The position numbers and the translations under genes were made by a program. The notes under the pieces are model-generated. The model was given only the letters and a program-made list of their open reading frames with translations. It did not search any database and had not been told where the DNA came from. A stretch of DNA of 64,000 nt from Oscillospiraceae bacterium (GTDB taxonomy: Bacteria; Bacillota; Clostridia; Oscillospirales; Ruminococcaceae), in contig JAFRTG010000046.1 in NCBI GenBank assembly GCA_017427265.1, positions 115,533 through 179,532 of the forward strand. Reading direction: 5' to 3'. Numbering within the stretch: the stretch's first letter is position 1; each line of letters starts with the position of its first letter. Shown one piece after another: positions 16,640 to 24,954 of this stretch.

Positions 16640-16678
16640 AGACAGCCTCCTTTAATTGCAATATTGTTTCAAAACGGA

Positions 16679-17956
16679 TTATTCCGGCTCAGCCTCTGCA
16701 ATGCCGCCGAGTGCGCGGTAGTCATCGAAGAAAGCCGGATAGGATTTATTGACAGCCTCAGCGCCGAGGATGCGAACCGGGGATTTGCATCTCAGCGCGG
16801 CGACTGCTGCTGCCATGACAAGACGGTGATCATTTTGCGCGTTGACCGTGCCGCCGTTCAACTGTCCTCCGTAGACGGTCAATCCGTCATCGTGTTCATC
16901 GACATTTCCGCCGAGTGCCCGAAGCATGTCGGCCGTTGACTGTAAACGGTCGGATTCTTTTAAGCGCAGTCGCTCGGCATTGAGAAAGTGCGATTCACCG
17001 TCAGAAACTGCTGCGAGAATCGCCAGAATCGGAAGCAAATCCGGGATTTCCCGCATAGATACGTCAAATTTCTTGATTGTTCCACATGAAACAATAATTT
17101 CATTCTCGTGTACTTGAATATCTGCTCCGACAGACTTCAATATGTGTGTGATTTCTTTATCACCCTGTACAGAATCAGAATGCAGCCCGCGAAGTGTGAT
17201 CGCTCCGCTGCTTTGGATTGCACCCGCAGTCAGCCAGAATGCAGCATTCGACCAGTCGCCATCAACACGGATTCGATTGGGAAACTGAAGAATCTGCTTG
17301 CCTTTTATATCGTAGGAAAGTTGGCCGCCTTCATCGGAAATCTCTACAGCTACGCCAAATTCACGCAATGTATCAAGTGTCATATCGACATAAGCTGCTG
17401 ATTGAAGCGGCGTTGTCAGACGGATTTTGCTGTCCTGATCGCAGAGCGGCAGCGCCATCAGGAGACCGCTGAGAAACTGAGAACTGATATTGCCCGGAAT
17501 CTCATAGAGGCCGCCGGTTAATCGCCCTGCTGCAGAAATCGGCAGAGAGTTTGCAGAAAACTGTACGCCGTGAGCGGACATTTCATCTGTCAATACAGAA
17601 ATCGGCCGTTCCGGAAGACGTCCGGAACCTGTCACAGAAATATTCTTGCAGACGCACATGGCGACCGGAAGAAGGAACCGCAGTGTTGATCCGCTTTCTC
17701 CGCAGTCAAGGACAGCGTGCGGTTGCTCCTGAATCGGGGATACAAACAGCCCGTTTTCAGTCTGCTGAAAGGATGCGCCGAGTGCCGTCAGACACCGAAT
17801 GGTAGCTGCAATATCGTCACAAAATGGCGGAAAAATCGGCAAACAGCCGCCGTTTTGTGATAAAGCCGCACAGATCAGCTTGCGGTGCGCATCTGATTTT
17901 GAGGGAATCGCATTCAACGAACCCTGCAGGGATGCGGGGCGACAAATCAAATTCAT
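16679..17956 (-). CDS. aroA: 3-phosphoshikimate 1-carboxyvinyltransferase (EPSP synthase)
   Basis: This 425-residue protein has the family length and motifs: IPSKSDAHRKLICAAL at the N-terminus (usual P-S-K-S), DCGESGSTLRFLLP, GRLPERPI, SSQFLSGLLMALP, VDGDWSNAAFWL, and a C-terminal KESDRL and NDHRLVMAAAV. It transfers enolpyruvate from PEP to shikimate 3-phosphate. The first codon overlaps the aroB stop by 4 bp (17953-17956), so aroB and aroA are translationally coupled. Confidence 0.97.
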   Translation of the reverse strand: MNLICRPASLQGSLNAIPSKSDAHRKLICAALSQNGGCLPIFPPFCDDIAATIRCLTALGASFQQTENGLFVSPIQEQPHAVLDCGESGSTLRFLLPVAMCVCKNISVTGSGRLPERPISVLTDEMSAHGVQFSANSLPISAAGRLTGGLYEIPGNISSQFLSGLLMALPLCDQDSKIRLTTPLQSAAYVDMTLDTLREFGVAVEISDEGGQLSYDIKGKQILQFPNRIRVDGDWSNAAFWLTAGAIQSSGAITLRGLHSDSVQGDKEITHILKSVGADIQVHENEIIVSCGTIKKFDVSMREIPDLLPILAILAAVSDGESHFLNAERLRLKESDRLQSTADMLRALGGNVDEHDDGLTVYGGQLNGGTVNAQNDHRLVMAAAVAALRCKSPVRILGAEAVNKSYPAFFDDYRALGGIAEAEPE

Positions 17957-19023
17957 GCCTCGTCCTCCAATCCGGAAGCGAACAACGCTTCAAGTTCAGA
18001 GATCGGCATTTTATGCATACGGCAGCGACCGATTGTCTCCGGCAGGATTACCGTAATCTCAGATGCTGCTGCTTTTTTATCAACAGCCGCAATTTTTGCC
18101 ATGTCTGATGCAGAATACGGGCATTTCACCGGCAGCCCGCTTCGCAAAATCGTATTCAAAATGCGCGTATTATCGTCTGATTTCATGATTCCCATTTTGA
18201 CTGCGGCACGCGATACAATCGCAGTGCCGATCGAAACGGCATGTCCGTGGGAAATTTCAAAGTTGCTCAGCCGTTCGATCGCGTGAGCTGCTGTGTGCCC
18301 AAGATTTAACAATTTCCGTACACCGTGTTCCTCCGGATCTTCGGTGACGATCATTGATTTATAAGCAACAGCTCTGGAAATGATATTAACCAATTCATTA
18401 GCCGGATCGCTTTTTTCATAAATAGAAAAAAGCTCAGGATCACCGAGAATTCCTGTTTTGATCGCTTCTGCGGCACCGTCTGCCATTTCGTGCGGCGTAA
18501 GAGTCTTGAGCGTATCAACATCACAATAAACGCCCTTTGGCTGATGAAAGAGTCCTGCGAGATTTTTTCCGTGCTCCAAATTGATTGCCGTTTTGCCGCC
18601 GACTGACGCATCTACGGCGGAAAGCAGAGTTGTCGGAATCTGAATAAAGCGTATTCCGCGCAGATAACAGCCTGCTGTGAAGCCGGTCAGGTCACCGATG
18701 ACACCGCCGCCAAGCGCTGCCGCCAGATCAGTTCGTGTCATTTTGGCTTCTGCAAACGCCTCAAGCAGTTCACTGAAAACCGCAGCAGATTTGCTGTCCT
18801 CCCCTGCGGGAACAATGTGCGCAAATACAGAAAAGCCAGCATCTTCAAAGGATTTCTTTGCTGTCGCAAGATAAAGCGGAGCGACATTGCTGTCTGTGAC
18901 AATCATAATGCGGCATGGCTTGATTCGTTCCGCGGTCATCTGGCCGACTTGCGCAAGAAGGTTGTGACCTGTGACGATCGGATACGATTCGCCCTGCGGA
19001 GTGGTTAGAATTTGCGTTTTCAT
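17953..19023 (-). CDS. aroB: 3-dehydroquinate synthase
   Basis: This 356-residue NAD-dependent enzyme converts DAHP to 3-dehydroquinate. Visible motifs are the GGGVIGDLTGFTAG nucleotide-binding loop, the TTLLSAVDASVGGKTAIN segment, the EAIKTGIL metal/substrate segment, and GHTAAHAIE and HGHAVSIG carrying metal-ligand His residues. The start follows AAGGAG. It overlaps aroA by 4 bp and lies 39 bp after tyrA. Confidence 0.97.
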   Translation of the reverse strand: MKTQILTTPQGESYPIVTGHNLLAQVGQMTAERIKPCRIMIVTDSNVAPLYLATAKKSFEDAGFSVFAHIVPAGEDSKSAAVFSELLEAFAEAKMTRTDLAAALGGGVIGDLTGFTAGCYLRGIRFIQIPTTLLSAVDASVGGKTAINLEHGKNLAGLFHQPKGVYCDVDTLKTLTPHEMADGAAEAIKTGILGDPELFSIYEKSDPANELVNIISRAVAYKSMIVTEDPEEHGVRKLLNLGHTAAHAIERLSNFEISHGHAVSIGTAIVSRAAVKMGIMKSDDNTRILNTILRSGLPVKCPYSASDMAKIAAVDKKAAASEITVILPETIGRCRMHKMPISELEALFASGLEDEA

Positions 19024-19062
19024 ATAGATGGTTCTCCTTAATCAGGCGAAATATGCATAGGG

Positions 19063-19902
19063 TTAGTTTCCGCCTGCAGAGGCCTTTGCGATGCGTCCCT
19101 CACGCAGACACGCACAAAGCGCCTCGGCATCATTGTTTTCCAGTGCATCCAGATACGGTTTCAGATTGTCAATCAGGATGCGAAGTTCTTCCGCAAGATA
19201 CTCCCTGTTATCGAGCATCAATTCTGTCCACATTTTTTCGTCGAGACGCGCCACTCTTGTCAGATCACGGAAGCTGCCCGCAGAAAATCCACGGCGCTTC
19301 TGTGCGGTCGGTGACTTGACATATGCACCCGAAACGATGTGCGCGAGCTGAGACGTGTAAGCAATAATGCGGTCGTGCTCGTCGGGATTGGAAAATGTCA
19401 GATGCGCAAAACCGATGTCGGTAAAGTAATTTTTCAGCATTTCCAATGTCGGGAGATCGGTATTGGCATCCGGTGTCAGAATCATGGATGCACCGTCAAA
19501 CAGTCCCTCCGAAGCATTGACAAACCCGCCCTGCTCCTTGCCGGCCATCGGGTGACCGCCGATATAGCGGAAGCCGTTCTTCTGCGCAAGATCAGCCATT
19601 TCACCGACGACACAACGCTTTACACCGCAAATATCTACCAAAATGCATTTGGCTCGTCCGAGCGTCACTGCGTGCTCTTCTGTCCATTTGAGTGCTGCGC
19701 CCGGCCGCAGCGCAACGAGCACCAGATCGCAAGTTTCGAGCAGTTCGTCGGTCAGTGCCTGATCCATTGCGCCGGTCATCCGGGCGAACATCATGACCTC
19801 CTGATCGAGGTCATAGCCGTAAACTGTATGTAAAGTACGTGATTTCGTGGCTTTTGCGTAGGAACCGCCAATCAGTCCCAAGCCGATGATTGCAATATTC
19901 AT
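19063..19902 (-). CDS. tyrA: Prephenate dehydrogenase
   Basis: This 279-residue enzyme has an N-terminal Rossmann fold (MNIAIIGLGLIGGSYAKA) and the helical dehydrogenase domain, with GGHPMAGKEQGGF and the FRDLTRVAR catalytic-region motif. It makes 4-hydroxyphenylpyruvate on the tyrosine branch. No C-terminal ACT domain is visible; the length matches the short form. Start ATG 19902 follows GGGGGAA and overlaps the upstream acetyltransferase stop by 4 bp (ATGA). Confidence 0.95.
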   Translation of the reverse strand: MNIAIIGLGLIGGSYAKATKSRTLHTVYGYDLDQEVMMFARMTGAMDQALTDELLETCDLVLVALRPGAALKWTEEHAVTLGRAKCILVDICGVKRCVVGEMADLAQKNGFRYIGGHPMAGKEQGGFVNASEGLFDGASMILTPDANTDLPTLEMLKNYFTDIGFAHLTFSNPDEHDRIIAYTSQLAHIVSGAYVKSPTAQKRRGFSAGSFRDLTRVARLDEKMWTELMLDNREYLAEELRILIDNLKPYLDALENNDAEALCACLREGRIAKASAGGN

Positions 19903-20678
19903 GTCTGATTCCCCCGATTCATTTCCGCAATTTTGTCCAATCCGGCAGCGTTCATTTCTGTCCACGCCGGGCGGAATCCTGCCTTGACTGCATTGCGCGC
20001 CGAAGGCAGATTGCACCACGCGCAGCAGTAAAACGGTATTTTATTATGCTTCAGAATTTCGATTGCAAGCTGTGACGTCAGTGCGGCGGCGATGCCTCTT
20101 TTCCGGTAATCCGGGAGAACATCTATGCCGATCTGCCACATTTGCTCGCAGTCTGCAGAGCATCCGGCAAGTCCGACCAGCTTGTCACCGTCGAATGCAC
20201 CGACACCCAGAACATCCAGTTCTGCGCGCTTTTCACATAATGCATTTGACCACTGCGGCTGATAAAGCGGTGCAAAATCAGCCTGTGTCAGAATGCGCGT
20301 TTCATAATCACACTTCAGCGGCTGCAGGAGATTGACATCCGGCAGCCAGTATTCCGCTGTCATGGAAACGCCTGCGCCGAGCGGCCGGAGTGCTTCATGC
20401 AGGACATGCAGATGCGGCGGCTCAAAGCTGTGCGCCAGCGGAAAACGGTTCAGATAATCCCGGACAACACTGATGCATTCTGTCGTTGCTGATGCAACGA
20501 TATTGCTGCCGTAACTGACAAAATATGCCGGATAAGGCAAATTCAGGTAACGCCTTGCTGCCGGAGGGGCCGCTGCCGGAACAATCACAGGCTTATCCCG
20601 CAGAAAATCACCCGGATCACATCCAAGATCAATCGCGGACTGCTGCATTGCGATTGCCAAAATATCCCGGTTTTTCAT
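19899..20678 (-). CDS. GNAT-family N-acetyltransferase in the aro operon
   Basis: This 259-residue protein has a C-terminal GNAT fold: the acetyl-CoA loop appears as IGIDVLPDYRKRGIAAALTS, a Q/R-x-x-G-x-A pattern variant, followed by CNLPSARNAVKAGFRP. The N-terminal 140 residues are a family-specific extension. Substrate unknown. It is placed between aroF and tyrA, with 4-bp overlaps on both sides or nearly so, implying co-translation. A direct role in aromatic metabolism is not established. Confidence 0.85.
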   Translation of the reverse strand: MKNRDILAIAMQQSAIDLGCDPGDFLRDKPVIVPAAAPPAARRYLNLPYPAYFVSYGSNIVASATTECISVVRDYLNRFPLAHSFEPPHLHVLHEALRPLGAGVSMTAEYWLPDVNLLQPLKCDYETRILTQADFAPLYQPQWSNALCEKRAELDVLGVGAFDGDKLVGLAGCSADCEQMWQIGIDVLPDYRKRGIAAALTSQLAIEILKHNKIPFYCCAWCNLPSARNAVKAGFRPAWTEMNAAGLDKIAEMNRGNQT

Positions 20679-20682
20679 GATT

Positions 20683-21684
20683 TTACTGCATAAACTCGTG
20701 CAGGCTGTGCAGCTTCTTGGCGAGTGCATCGAAGGCTTCCGGCTTGATCGACTGCGGTCCGTCGCAGACTGCATGTTCCGGATCATTGTGCACCTCGATA
20801 ATCAGACCGTCTGCCCCTGCCGCGACTGCAGCCGGTGCGATTTTCGGAACCATCCAGGCTTTTCCGCAGGCATGGGACGGATCCACGATGACCGGCAGAT
20901 GCGTCAGGTGCTTGAGCACTGTGACAGCGCCGATATCAAGAATATTACGTGTATACGTCTCAAACGTGCGGATACCGCGCTCGCAGAGAATGACATTATG
21001 GTTGCCGCCGGACATGATATATTCGGCGCTCATCAGCCACTCCTCATATGTTGCGGAGAGGCCGCGCTTGAGCAGAACCGGCTTTTCCTGAAGGCCGAGC
21101 TCTTTGAGCAGCGAAAAATTCTGCATATTCCGTGCACCGACCTGAATCACATCGACATCCTTGAATGCGGGCAGATGCTCCGCGTCCATGATTTCGGTGA
21201 CGATCGGCAGACCGGTTTCCTCACGGGCGATTTTCAGCAGCTCCAGCCCTTCGACACCCATGCCCTGAAACGAATAGGGCGAAGTGCGCGGTTTGAAGGC
21301 GCCGCCGCGGAGCATTGTAGCGCCGCTTGCCTTGACCTGCTTTGCGATGGCGACGATCTGCTCCTCACTTTCGACGGAGCAGGGACCTGCCATCAGCGTG
21401 AGCGTGCCGCCGCCGATCTGCGCATCGCGGACACGGATGACGGTCGGCTCCGGATGGAACTTGCGGTTTGCGTGCTTATAGGGCTCCTGCACGCGCTTGA
21501 CATCCTCGACGATTTCGAGTGCGGAGATCAGGTCGGGGTCGATTGCGGCGGTATCACCGACAAGTCCGAGAATGGTATGCGAGGTTCCTACGCTCTTGTT
21601 GACGTCGATGTGCTTTTCTTCGAGCCACGCAATCAGACTTTCAAGCTGCGCAGGATTCGGATTTTGCTTCAAAACAACGATCAT
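20683..21684 (-). CDS. aroF: 3-deoxy-7-phosphoheptulonate (DAHP) synthase with N-terminal regulatory domain
   Basis: This 333-residue enzyme condenses PEP and erythrose 4-phosphate, the first step of the shikimate pathway. Residues 1 to about 70 form the ferredoxin-like domain of the class Ibeta/AroF-FXD type (IVVLKQNPNPAQLESLIAWL), known in relatives to mediate Tyr/Phe feedback. The barrel follows, with AGPCSVES, the GGAFKPRTSPYSFQG segment, LLKRGLSAT and VDPSHACGK. ATG 21684 is chosen because AAAGGAC precedes it; upstream lies the attenuator. It is the first structural gene of the operon. Confidence 0.96.
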   Translation of the reverse strand: MIVVLKQNPNPAQLESLIAWLEEKHIDVNKSVGTSHTILGLVGDTAAIDPDLISALEIVEDVKRVQEPYKHANRKFHPEPTVIRVRDAQIGGGTLTLMAGPCSVESEEQIVAIAKQVKASGATMLRGGAFKPRTSPYSFQGMGVEGLELLKIAREETGLPIVTEIMDAEHLPAFKDVDVIQVGARNMQNFSLLKELGLQEKPVLLKRGLSATYEEWLMSAEYIMSGGNHNVILCERGIRTFETYTRNILDIGAVTVLKHLTHLPVIVDPSHACGKAWMVPKIAPAAVAAGADGLIIEVHNDPEHAVCDGPQSIKPEAFDALAKKLHSLHEFMQ

Positions 21685-21713
21685 AATAACTGTCCTTTCA
21701 GGGAATATAAAAC

Positions 21714-21745
21714 AAGCGCTCACAGCCGGCGGGCTGCGAGCGCTT
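21714..21745 (-). terminator. Leader terminator (attenuator) of the aro operon
   Basis: On the minus strand AAGCGCTCGCAGCC pairs with GGCTGTGAGCGCTT (one G-U pair) around a 4-nt loop, followed by GTTTTATATT. It lies between the leader peptide stop (21788) and the aroF start (21684). Its left arm can instead pair with leader codons 30-36, so termination and antitermination are mutually exclusive. Confidence 0.85.
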
Positions 21746-21787
21746 TGCATTCATATAACGGAATCCCGCGGAAAACCGCAAAAACCA

Positions 21788-21901
21788 TTATGCTGTGCAA
21801 ACGAATTCAGCCGCACCGAATCTGACCTCACCGTAATAATAGCCGGTAAAGCCGTAAAATCGGTATTCAGCTGCAACATTCATGTGTTCGCTGCCAGACA
21901 T
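21788..21901 (-). CDS. Tyr/Phe-rich leader peptide of the aro operon
   Basis: This 37-codon ORF starts at ATG 21901 behind GAGGAAAGGAAG and ends at TAA 21788. It encodes 5 Tyr (13, 16, 21, 22, 23) and 4 Phe (15, 18, 28, 33), with seven aromatics in the eleven residues 13-23 (YRFYGFTGYYY). The ORF lies between a consensus promoter and a terminator ahead of aroF, the layout of classical transcription attenuation. The peptide itself probably has no function; its translation rate would report charged tRNA-Tyr and tRNA-Phe. Confidence 0.85.
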   Translation of the reverse strand: MSGSEHMNVAAEYRFYGFTGYYYGEVRFGAAEFVCTA

Positions 21902-21936
21902 AGTGATTGCGCTTCCTTTCCTCGGATGATGCTATC

Positions 21937-21965
21937 ATTATAGCACAAGAAAACAGGAAATGCAA
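21937..21965 (-). promoter_or_regulatory. Promoter of the aro operon
   Basis: On the minus strand TTGCAT (21965-21960), 17-bp spacer and extended -10 TGCTATAAT (TATAAT at 21942-21937). Transcription would start about 30 nt before the leader-peptide ATG. Confidence 0.8.
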
Positions 21966-22019
21966 TAGGCAATCTGCACAAAGTTTTAATGCATTAAAGC
22001 GTTTAAGTTTTAAATCGTA

Positions 22020-22238
22020 TTATTTATAGGGTCTCTTATGATCGGTGAGACCAAGCATGTAATCAGTACTGGTCCCGTAATATTCCGCGAGCTTGATAAT
22101 GACCTCGACCGGCACAATGCGCATACCGCGCTCGTATTTGGAGTAGAGTGACTGATCGCAGAATAAATATTCACAGATTTCTTTTTGCGTTTTATCGTGG
22201 TCAATTCTCAGATCACGAATTCTTGAAAAAAATAGCAT
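22020..22238 (-). CDS. Xre-family transcriptional regulator
   Basis: This 72-residue Cro/C1-type helix-turn-helix protein (RIRDLRIDHDKTQKEICEYL, then YSKYERGMRIVP) is similar in plan to the regulator at 9634. ATG 22238 follows AAGGAG; the longer upstream frame lacks a site. It lies just upstream of the aro promoter in the same orientation with about 55 bp between its stop and the aro -35, so some readthrough into the aro leader is possible. Its target is unknown. Confidence 0.88.
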   Translation of the reverse strand: MLFFSRIRDLRIDHDKTQKEICEYLFCDQSLYSKYERGMRIVPVEVIIKLAEYYGTSTDYMLGLTDHKRPYK

Positions 22239-22583
22239 GACGTTTGCTCCTTGATTATCATTATACAATCTGGAATGATTGGATTTGTATAGTGGCATTA
22301 TAACACTTTTTACTCGTTTTTGGTATTTTTTGGACAATGTGGCTTGCTTAAATGAATAGAAAAAACATGGGAAAATTAAGAAAACACGGCCTTAAATGGA
22401 TTATTTTGCGGTATATAGGCGCGATTCGTTATTGATTCAAATAAATAGATGTGTATGATCGTATCGGAACACGTTTTTTCTGTATTCACTTTCCGGCGCA
22501 GCTGTACCGGATGTGTGTATGCTTCTGCACTCCCCCTTTGCGTGATATGCTGTACGCTTTTCAGCGGCACTGCCTGTCCGTTG
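22239..22583. promoter_or_regulatory. AT-rich intergenic region with xre promoter and palindrome
   Basis: Two minus-strand TATAAT boxes (22265-22260 and 22302-22297) can serve the xre gene. TATACAA (22262-22268) and TTGTATA (22285-22291) form an inverted repeat around the proximal -10 and may be its operator. The remaining part up to the mreB stop at 22584 shows no gene or clear terminator. Confidence 0.5.
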
Positions 22584-23594
22584 TCAGGACTGGGTGTAGC
22601 TGTCAATGCGCTCGAATCCGTCGAGCAGGACGTCTCTGCGGCGGAAGGCCTGTTCCGTGCCGCGAGCGACGCATGTCAGCGGATCCTTGGCCGTTCGGCA
22701 CGGAACGCCCAGCATGCGCGTCAGATACTGCTCCAGCCCGCCGAGCAGCGCACCGCCGCCCGTGAGCAGAATGCCGTTTGCGCAGATATCGCCGACCAGC
22801 TCCGGCGGTGTTTCCTCCAGTACGCGGCGGATCGTTTCACCGATCTCGTTGATATCGTCCTCAAGTGCCTCGAACAGCTCCGCCTCGCTCAGATCGCACT
22901 GATCGGGCAGCCCGCGGGAAATGTTGCGCCCCTTGACCTGTGCAATGACATCTTCGCCCGGATTATACAGATTGCAGAGTGAGATTTTCACCTGCTCCGC
23001 AGATTTTGCGCCAAGCAGAATGTGATATTTGTTCTGGACATACCGGATGATTGACTGGTCAAACTTATTTCCGGCCGTTTTCAGCGAGCGCGCCGTTACG
23101 ATGCCGTTCATCGAGACGACCGCAACATCTGTTGTGCCGCCGCCGATGTCAACAACCATGTGGCCGACCGGCCGGTTGATTGCAATGCCTGCGCCGAGCA
23201 GCGCGGCCAGCGGCTCCTGAATCAGATGCACCTTGCGCGAGCCCGTGCTCATCGCCGCATCGAGGATTGCACGCTTTTCGACGTCCGTAATCAGCGACGG
23301 CACGCAGATGACAATGCGCGGCCGGATGATATGTGCACCGGCGGCCGCGTCGATCAGCTCACGCATCAGCGCCTGCGTCAGAATATCGTCCGAGATGACG
23401 CCGTCCTGCAGCGGATGCACGACCGCGATATAGGAAGGGGAGCGCCCTTCCATTTTATAGGCTTCCTCACCGACGGCGACGACGCGCTCCGTGCGCTTGT
23501 TGAAGGCGATGACGGAAGGTTCGTTCAGCACAACGCCGTGCCGCCGCTTGGTAATGATGATATTCGCCGTACCAAGGTCAATTCCGATATCCAT
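22584..23594 (-). CDS. mreB: MreB-family rod-shape actin homologue
   Basis: This 336-residue protein has the full actin-like fold: IGIDLGTANIII at the N-terminus, LIQEPLAALLGAG, the phosphate-2 loop VVDIGGGTTDVAVVS, and the adenosine motif ILLTGGGALLGGLEQYL near the C-terminus. It forms membrane-associated filaments that guide cell-wall synthesis. No mreC/mreD genes follow; the upstream partners are acetyltransferases, so this may be an Mbl/MreBH-like paralogue rather than the mreBCD-operon copy. The start follows AAAGGA and overlaps the preceding gene by 17 bp. Confidence 0.93.
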   Translation of the reverse strand: MDIGIDLGTANIIITKRRHGVVLNEPSVIAFNKRTERVVAVGEEAYKMEGRSPSYIAVVHPLQDGVISDDILTQALMRELIDAAAGAHIIRPRIVICVPSLITDVEKRAILDAAMSTGSRKVHLIQEPLAALLGAGIAINRPVGHMVVDIGGGTTDVAVVSMNGIVTARSLKTAGNKFDQSIIRYVQNKYHILLGAKSAEQVKISLCNLYNPGEDVIAQVKGRNISRGLPDQCDLSEAELFEALEDDINEIGETIRRVLEETPPELVGDICANGILLTGGGALLGGLEQYLTRMLGVPCRTAKDPLTCVARGTEQAFRRRDVLLDGFERIDSYTQS

Positions 23595-24162
23595 ACAGTG
23601 TATCCTTTCGTTTCTTCTGTTCAGGTTTCTCTATACAATAACATACTTCGCCGTCCGGGGATTCCCCCAGCCTGCGGAAGCGTTCAACGGTTTCTGTCCG
23701 GTGCATGGCCGATTTTTGCAGCACGCGCCCGGATTTCGGGTTTGCGGCGCGGTGATAGGCTTCGAGCTTTGTGAATTCCGTCTGTGAAAAAGTCCTGTCT
23801 ATGACGGCTGCAAGCGCTTCGCCTGCATAGCCGTGCCCCCAGAAGTCTGCACCGATGCAGTATTCGATCTCGGCGGTATTGCAGTCCTCCCAGACCTTGC
23901 AGAACGCAATCTGTCCGATGTTCTGCCCGGTTTCCCGCAGGACGATCGCCCAGCGGTAGAAATCCGGCCGCGCATAGCCTGCAAGATATTGCTGCAGCAG
24001 ACCGCAGACGGCTTCCGGCGTGTCATAGACCGGCTCGCCGTATTCGGGCTGCACCCGCGGATCCGAAGCCCAGTTCTGCAGCATATCGGCGGCGTCATCC
24101 GGCAGGAAGCGGCGCAGGATCAGCCTTTCTGTTATAATCGTATGTGTGCCGGCGTGCTTCAT
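23578..24162 (-). CDS. GNAT-family acetyltransferase (RimJ/RimL-like)
   Basis: This 194-residue protein begins with TIITERLILRRFLPDDAADM, the classic RimJ/RimL-type start, and has IGQIAFCKV, IEYCIGADFWGHGYAGEAL (acetyl-CoA loop) and AYHRAANPKSGRVLQK. The substrate may be a protein N-terminus or a small molecule. ATG 24162 overlaps the upstream stop (ATGA); an alternative ATG at 24174 is possible. Confidence 0.9.
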   Translation of the reverse strand: MKHAGTHTIITERLILRRFLPDDAADMLQNWASDPRVQPEYGEPVYDTPEAVCGLLQQYLAGYARPDFYRWAIVLRETGQNIGQIAFCKVWEDCNTAEIEYCIGADFWGHGYAGEALAAVIDRTFSQTEFTKLEAYHRAANPKSGRVLQKSAMHRTETVERFRRLGESPDGEVCYCIEKPEQKKRKDTLYGYRN

Positions 24163-24635
24163 TCCGGCTTCCATTCCATTTCCGTGAAGCCGGTGTGCCG
24201 CACGGTGAACCCGATTTTCTCGTAGACGCCCATGCCCATTTCGCTCGCGGAAAGCGTGACGATATCGAGCGGAACAGCTGCGGCATATTCCTGCAGCATC
24301 TGCATCAGGCGGGTTGCAATGCCCTGCCCGCGGTATTCCGGCATGGTGTATACGCCGAGGACATAGCCGCTTTTCCCGCTCGGAAAGAACGGGTTTGCAG
24401 GCTTCTCCTCACAGATCAGGAGTACATTGGCAGCAAGGGTGCCGTCCGGTGCTTCTGCGACAAATACAGCGCAGTCGCGGCCGAGATGCGCGGAAAAATA
24501 CTGCGGAAGCTGCGCGGAGATCGCAGCGGTCTGCTGCTCCGGCAGTTTGCCGAAGTCCTCTTCAAAATAGGCGAGCCGCAGTCTGCACAGCTCCGGGATA
24601 TCGGAGGAGGCCGCGGCGCGGAAGACAATCTGCAT
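24159..24635 (-). CDS. GNAT-family acetyltransferase
   Basis: This 158-residue single-domain GNAT protein has IVFRAAASSDIPELCRLR at the N-terminus, LGVYTMPEYRGQGIATRLMQ as the acetyl-CoA binding loop, and a YEKIGFTVR ending. Substrate unknown. It is the first gene of a three-gene unit ending in mreB. Confidence 0.9.
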   Translation of the reverse strand: MQIVFRAAASSDIPELCRLRLAYFEEDFGKLPEQQTAAISAQLPQYFSAHLGRDCAVFVAEAPDGTLAANVLLICEEKPANPFFPSGKSGYVLGVYTMPEYRGQGIATRLMQMLQEYAAAVPLDIVTLSASEMGMGVYEKIGFTVRHTGFTEMEWKPE

Positions 24636-24668
24636 GAATCCCGCTCCTTTCCAATGGCATACAATATT

Positions 24669-24697
24669 ATTATATCATATTATCCGCCGGATTTCAA
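24669..24697 (-). promoter_or_regulatory. Promoter of the GNAT-GNAT-mreB unit
   Basis: On the minus strand TTGAAA (24697-24692), 17-bp spacer, TATAAT (24674-24669). The rest of 24636-24954 holds the divergent htrA promoter region (TATAAT at 24886-24891, no clear -35) and no gene. Confidence 0.7.
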
Positions 24698-24954
24698 CCC
24701 TCACACGAAAATACGCTGCTTTGGAGCATGTTTTCCCGATACGGGCCGTTTATGTGACAATCCGGAGAACGCCGGAGCCGTTTCTTTCATTTTCATTTCA
24801 CAGTCTGCACTTATTTTGCCGGATTTTTCCTCATTTCTCTTATCTCAATTCCATATTTCACTCATGATGCTTTCAAACAACTCAGTATAATAATACTTGT
24901 AAGCAACAAACGCAGCCGACAGTCAAAACGGCACAACAGAAAGGACGGTTTCCT

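Noticed and set aside
22449-22982. A plus-strand frame overlapping the 3' end of mreB
   Set aside because: It is mostly antisense to mreB and the part outside mreB lacks a ribosome site.
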